From NCBI GenBank assembly GCA_910586575.1, contig CAJUJQ010000125.1, forward strand, positions 1 through 9,181: a stretch of DNA of 9,181 nucleotides. The letters run 5' to 3'. The notes under the pieces were generated by a model. The model did not search any database. It was given only the letters and a program-made list of their open reading frames with translations, and had not been told where the DNA came from. How positions within the stretch are numbered: the stretch's first letter is position 1; every line of letters starts with the position of its first letter. Both the position numbers and the translations under genes were made by a program. The stretch comes from an uncultured Clostridia bacterium. Its GTDB lineage: Bacteria; Bacillota; Clostridia; Oscillospirales; Butyricicoccaceae. Positions 6,402 through 9,181 of the stretch are shown here, one piece after another.

Positions 6402-7715
6402 TCACCGCGAAATCTTCCGTCCCGCCGCACCGTCCACCAGCACGATGTCCAGCAGGAACCGCCCGTCCCGTACCTGCGCGGAGAGCGCCCCCTGGTAGCG
6501 TTCCGCGACCCGCACCATGCTTTTCATGCCGAAACCATGGTATTTCGGGTCACGGCGGCTCTGCGGCAGGCCGTCCTGGAAGGTAATCTCCCCGGAATAC
6601 GGATTTTCCACATGGATGACCGCCGCCGTGCCCTCGCGGGAGATGTTCAGGCTGATGAAGCGTTCCTCGCCGGGCGGGAGCACCTGCACAGCTTCCATCG
6701 CGTTGGTCAGCGCGTTGCCGACCAGGATATACACATCCAGCTCATCCAGGAAGCCCAGCCCCGCGCCGTCGGCAAGACAGGTGATGCGGATGTCCTGCCG
6801 GGCGCACTGCACCCGTTTTTCGGTCAGCAGCACGTCGAGCGCGGCGTTCCCGGTCTGTACCGGCGCGTCGTATTCGTCCACGTGGCGGCGCAGCGCCTCC
6901 AGCTCCCTTTCCGGCAGCCGCCCCCGCAGGGCGCCCAGCATTTGCTTGAGGTCGTGATATTTTTCGTTGATGAGCTGGGTATTCTCCCGGCTGCTTTCGT
7001 ATTGCCGGCGCTGCTGGCGGACGATTGCCTTCATCGCGGCAACGTCCTGTGCCAGCAGGACATTGCGGGTTTGCAGGCATTCCATGCAAAAAATCAGGCA
7101 GGCGCAGCCCAGCGCGTACAGCTCGTCCGAAACGAGCGCCGCCGGGCGTCCTTCAATGGTCTTGACCAGGTGGGACATGCCGAAGCCCAGGAACAGGATC
7201 ACCCCGGTGAACACCATCCGGGTGCGCCGGTCGAGCAGGTACAGCCGCGCGGCGGGACGGCGCAGCAGCAGGAACAGGATGGAATAGGTCAGCCCATAGC
7301 ACAGCAGATCCGCTCCGGGCATGGAGACGACCTGTTCCAACTGCGGCAGGCCGAGCGCGGGCAGCAGCAGGCGCAGCAGGGTTTTCAGGCTGCCTGCGGC
7401 GTGTTGGGCAAGGTAGCCGTTCGCACCGGCGAGCATTGCCATATCCCACGGGATATCCCAGCAGAAATAGGCGGACAGCATAACCATCCCGCAGGAAAGC
7501 AGCAGCGCCAGCCGGTAATGGAATCCCGCCGATTGCAGCAGCAGGTTCAGCGCCAGCGACGCCAGGAACCCTGCGGCGGCGCAGGCGGCAAAACGGCGGC
7601 GCAGGCGGGGGCGCCGCTGGAACGCGCCGGAAAAGACCGTCACACCCCAAAGCGCCTGCACAAAAAATAGCGGCACGCGCAGGAACATGTACAGCGGATA
7701 CACCCTCAAAAACAT
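6402..7715 (-). CDS. GHKL-family membrane sensor histidine kinase (AgrC-like)
   Basis: A 437-residue sensor kinase, partner of the adjacent LytTR regulator. The N-terminal half (about 12-215) has six or seven hydrophobic segments, at about 12-31, 44-63, 68-87, 104-123, 134-152, 166-184 and 196-213. This is a polytopic membrane sensor without a large extracellular domain, typical of kinases that sense peptides or membrane-near cues. A charged helical region (220-262) carries the likely phospho-accepting H254 in EKYHDLKQM. The ATP-binding GHKL domain follows, with the N box LVGNALTNAMEA (331-342; N334, N338) and the glycine motif KYHGFGMKSM (391-400). The motifs look intact. ATG 7715-7713 overlaps the TGA of the regulator by one base, and GGGGGGAG upstream serves as its ribosome binding site, so translation is coupled. 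An alternative start at Met10 cannot be excluded. The ligand is unknown; no AgrB- or AgrD-like gene is in the window. Confidence 0.92.
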   Translation of the reverse strand: MFLRVYPLYMFLRVPLFFVQALWGVTVFSGAFQRRPRLRRRFAACAAAGFLASLALNLLLQSAGFHYRLALLLSCGMVMLSAYFCWDIPWDMAMLAGANGYLAQHAAGSLKTLLRLLLPALGLPQLEQVVSMPGADLLCYGLTYSILFLLLRRPAARLYLLDRRTRMVFTGVILFLGFGMSHLVKTIEGRPAALVSDELYALGCACLIFCMECLQTRNVLLAQDVAAMKAIVRQQRRQYESSRENTQLINEKYHDLKQMLGALRGRLPERELEALRRHVDEYDAPVQTGNAALDVLLTEKRVQCARQDIRITCLADGAGLGFLDELDVYILVGNALTNAMEAVQVLPPGEERFISLNISREGTAAVIHVENPYSGEITFQDGLPQSRRDPKYHGFGMKSMVRVAERYQGALSAQVRDGRFLLDIVLVDGAAGRKISR

Positions 7716-8443
7716 CAGCGGCTCCCCCCTTTGTATTGCGCGAACGCCTGTAAAAATTCCTTCCGGCGGGGCCTGCTGACGGCAAGCGTTTTTCCGGGAA
7801 GCAGGACATCGCCGCCCTGAAGCCCCTGTACATATTTCAGGTTGACCAGATAGCAGGAATTACAGCGGGCAAAGCATCCTCCTCCCGGGGTTGGCGGATT
7901 CAGCTGCTGCTCGAAGCTGCCCAGCGAACCCCATTGCTTGTACACCGTGCCATCCACCATATGGATAAAAATATCATGGTTGGCGCTTTCCAGATACAGG
8001 ATCTCGGCAGCGGGCAGGCGGCGCTGGCCCTCGCGGGAGCGGAGCCACAGTGCAGCGCCGTTTTCCCGATGGGCGCACAGCCGGAGCACCCGCTCCAGCT
8101 TGGCGCGGAAGGAAGGGTAAGCGACCGGTTTCAGGATATAGTCGAGCGCACCGACCGAATAGCCTTCAATCGCGTACTGGCTCAGGCTGGTGACAAAGAC
8201 GATGGCCGCGTTGCCGTCAATTTCCCGGATACGGCGCGCGGCCTCCATCCCCTCCATATCGGGAAGGCGGATGTCGAGCAGCAGCAGGTCGGCATCGCAG
8301 CGGTAGCTTTCCAGCAGCGGGAGCGCCCGGGCGAAGCGGGTGACGGCAAAGGAGACGCCCTCCGTCTCGGCTTGGAAGGTGTGCAAATACTGTTCCAGGC
8401 AGGCGGCCTGCCCGTCATCGTCCTCCAAAAGGATCACCTTCAT
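7715..8443 (-). CDS. LytTR-family response regulator (AgrA/LytR-like)
   Basis: A 242-residue response regulator. The receiver domain (about 1-122) has the acidic pocket E7-D8-D9, phospho-acceptor D57 in LLLLDIRLPD, T85 in IVFVTS and K105 in DYILKPV, all the residues expected for phosphorylation. The C-terminal LytTR DNA-binding domain (about 133-235) shows ARCNSCYLVNLKYV (192-205) and the terminal VSRPRRKEFLQAF. LytTR proteins bind as dimers to paired direct repeats upstream of target promoters. It would be phosphorylated by the downstream GHKL kinase. The start is supported by GGAGGAGGGAG a few bases upstream. Targets are unknown; its own operon and the nearby surface glycosidase are natural candidates by position only. 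The family call is secure. Confidence 0.94.
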   Translation of the reverse strand: MKVILLEDDDGQAACLEQYLHTFQAETEGVSFAVTRFARALPLLESYRCDADLLLLDIRLPDMEGMEAARRIREIDGNAAIVFVTSLSQYAIEGYSVGALDYILKPVAYPSFRAKLERVLRLCAHRENGAALWLRSREGQRRLPAAEILYLESANHDIFIHMVDGTVYKQWGSLGSFEQQLNPPTPGGGCFARCNSCYLVNLKYVQGLQGGDVLLPGKTLAVSRPRRKEFLQAFAQYKGGSR

Positions 8444-8489
8444 GTATCTCCCTCCTCCCGGATTCCGGTAAATCTGTTTTTGAACAGGT

Positions 8490-8824
8490 CTATTCTACAC
8501 GGTTTCCGGAGATTTTGCAAGCATTTCCTGAAAGGATTTCCAAACACAGCCCCGCACGTCCCGGACGCCTTTGCACCTGGATTTTGTGAAGCCATCGGCC
8601 GCAGGGCCCGTTTGAAAGCTTCCGCCCGACGAGTTTTATCTGTTTTGCACTACCGGTGAACCTCCAATTGCCGAAGGCTTGAATTGCCTGCTTTATCGGA
8701 CGGATTTTGTTTGGATGCACAAGGCTGTGGATCTCCTCAAACAGCTGTATTTCATTCGGGGATGGGCTTTTGAAAATGTCCTTGACAAAAGGTATCGTTC
8801 CCCCCCCTGCCTCGCATCAGTCAT
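8490..8824 (-). pseudogene. Small unidentified ORF broken at a G8 tract
   Basis: From ATG 8824 a minus-strand frame reads MTDARQGG and then changes frame at a run of eight G (8807-8800). One additional G would join it to a protein-like frame beginning GTIPFVKDIFKSPSPNEIQL and ending at TAG 8490, about 110 codons in all. Without that base the reading continues in another frame, open to 8693 with an arginine- and serine-rich composition. The first 70 or so residues of the joined product look like real protein; the rest is Arg/Gly-rich and less convincing. I do not recognise the product. Only a weak AGGAT precedes the ATG, and the MTDARQ frame is open farther upstream, to about 8923. It could be a decayed gene, a phase-variable gene, part of an interspersed repeat, or chance. 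The 3' end covers the promoter of the regulator operon. Confidence 0.3.
8492..8520 (-). promoter_or_regulatory. Sigma-A-type promoter of the two-component operon
   Basis: On the minus strand TTGCAA (8520-8515) and TAGAAT (8497-8492) are separated by exactly 17 bases, close to the sigma-A consensus. Transcription would begin near 8485, leaving a leader of about 40 bases before ATG 8443. That leader includes a small CTGTT/AACAG hairpin and then the strong ribosome binding site. The promoter overlaps the 3' end of the decayed upstream frame. Confidence 0.7.
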
Positions 8825-9003
8825 ATCTTGCTTTTGTATCCTGGAACACAAAAAATCTTCCGCTCTCAGCATCCGGAAATCATAAGAGGGGGGCTGTCCC
8901 CTGCAAAATCTACGAAATACCACGGCATTGCCAGCACGGAAATCAAGTTTGAAAAAAAGATAAATATGGTATCACACCAGTTTCCAAGTTTTGAACAAAT
9001 AAA

Positions 9004-9072
9004 GTGAATCATCCTTGAAAAAGCAGTATAATGAAAGTGATAAGCAATCATAACTGCAAGAGGATGATTCAC
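9004..9072 (+). promoter_or_regulatory. Promoter region bracketed by a 12-bp inverted repeat
   Basis: GTGAATCATCCT (9004-9015) and its exact complement AGGATGATTCAC (9061-9072) flank the upstream region of the small plus-strand ORF. A perfect -10 box TATAAT lies at 9027-9032; the position 17 bases upstream (9004-9009, GTGAAT) is a poor -35 and coincides with the left arm. The right arm overlaps the ribosome binding site AAGAGG and ends at the base before the ATG. The layout resembles operator half-sites for a repressor or autoregulator, or the sub-terminal repeat of a mobile element. Confidence 0.5.
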
Positions 9073-9171
9073 ATGAAAACATTATACACGAAAGATGGGG
9101 TAATTAGCAAGCTGTGGGAGCAAATTCGTCACGGCAGTTTCATAAAAATCCCAGAAAAAGGCAGCCATTGA
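9073..9171 (+). CDS. Short unidentified ORF, 32 codons, perhaps a frame-broken gene start
   Basis: The ORF starts MKTLYTKDGVISKLWEQIRH and stops at TGA 9169-9171. It has an AAGAGG ribosome binding site about nine bases upstream and a TATAAT promoter, so initiation is plausible. The stop may result from a frame break. At the A5 run 9155-9159, one base fewer would continue the reading as IPEKAAIERET to the window end. It may therefore be the first part of a longer gene running off the window. The product is not recognised; the inverted repeat around its promoter hints at an autoregulated DNA-binding protein or a mobile-element gene, but that is inference. If translation stops at TGA it would be a 32-residue peptide. 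Confidence 0.35.
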   Translation: MKTLYTKDGVISKLWEQIRHGSFIKIPEKGSH

Positions 9172-9181
9172 AAGAGAGACG

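Noticed and set aside
6222..7670. Plus-strand open frame (482 codons) opposite the histidine kinase
   Set aside because: It is the shadow of the kinase gene, rich in Gln/His/Arg, and crosses the operon terminator and the glycosidase start.
8470..8520. Paired LytTR-binding direct repeats at the operon promoter
   Set aside because: ACCGTGTAG and ACCTGTTCA are loosely similar, but their spacing of about 16 bases does not fit the roughly 21-22-base period expected, so autoregulation is not supported by sequence.
8679..8885. 68-codon plus-strand frame
   Set aside because: No ribosome binding site; it is opposite the more protein-like minus-strand frame and crosses the poly-C run.
8890..8901. GGGG-CTGT-CCCC mini-hairpin as a mobile-element end
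   Set aside because: Only four pairs, no partner copy in the window, and no transposase nearby.
8866..9072. 68-codon minus-strand frame at the right end
   Set aside because: It runs antisense through the TATAAT promoter and inverted repeat of the plus-strand ORF and has no start signals.
8453..9072. Search for an AgrD-like peptide or AgrB-like protease gene upstream of the regulator
   Set aside because: No short ORF with an amphipathic leader, cysteine core and acidic tail, and no multi-spanning membrane protein other than the kinase, was found.

Overview
The window looks like a fragment of a Gram-positive, probably anaerobic and gut-associated, Clostridia chromosome (Oscillospirales/Oscillospiraceae-like). 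This is inferred from three things: SLH-anchored surface proteins, strong AGGAGG-type ribosome binding sites, and a GC-rich genic core with GC-rich third codon positions. Every confidently called gene lies on the minus strand. Both ends (about 1-600 and about 8900-9181) are visibly more AT-rich and hold no confident complete gene.

Reading in the direction of transcription (right to left), the right end has a small ORF on the plus strand. It has a good TATAAT and a 12-bp inverted repeat bracketing promoter and start. Next comes a decayed or frame-broken ORF with a G8 tract (8824-8490, minus). A clear promoter (TTGCAA-17 bp-TAGAAT) then drives a two-gene two-component operon: a LytTR-type response regulator (8443-7715) overlapping by one base with a GHKL-family membrane histidine kinase (7715-6402). 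The operon closes with a textbook intrinsic terminator (6357-6387).

After a short structured leader comes the main gene of the window (6271-1841), a 1476-residue secreted multidomain enzyme. Its layout is signal peptide, twelve hexapeptide Thr/Asp/Pro repeats, glycoside hydrolase family 2 (beta-galactosidase-like, Glu561 and Glu643 as acid/base and nucleophile), DUF4982-like and Ig-like modules, an F5/8 type C (CBM32-like) module, a Big_2 domain, a Pro/Ser linker and three SLH domains. It is most likely a cell-wall-anchored exo-glycosidase acting on galactosyl glycans outside the cell. A GC-rich hairpin follows it.

Further along (1629-516) is a broken remnant of a second SLH surface protein. 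It keeps a beta-rich segment, two His/Cys-rich repeats, an InlB/Flg_new-like repeat and two SLH domains, but has no N-terminus, at least two frame breaks and an aberrant C-terminus. The left 515 bases hold no convincing gene; their main feature is a perfect 23-bp inverted repeat (142-195).

The two-component system may control surface glycan use, given its adjacency to the enzyme gene, but the terminator between them means adjacency is the only evidence. I see no CRISPR, tRNA, rRNA, recognisable transposase or complete novel system. The observations most worth checking are the broken surface protein, the homopolymer-associated frame breaks, the structured leader of the enzyme gene, and the inverted repeats at both ends.
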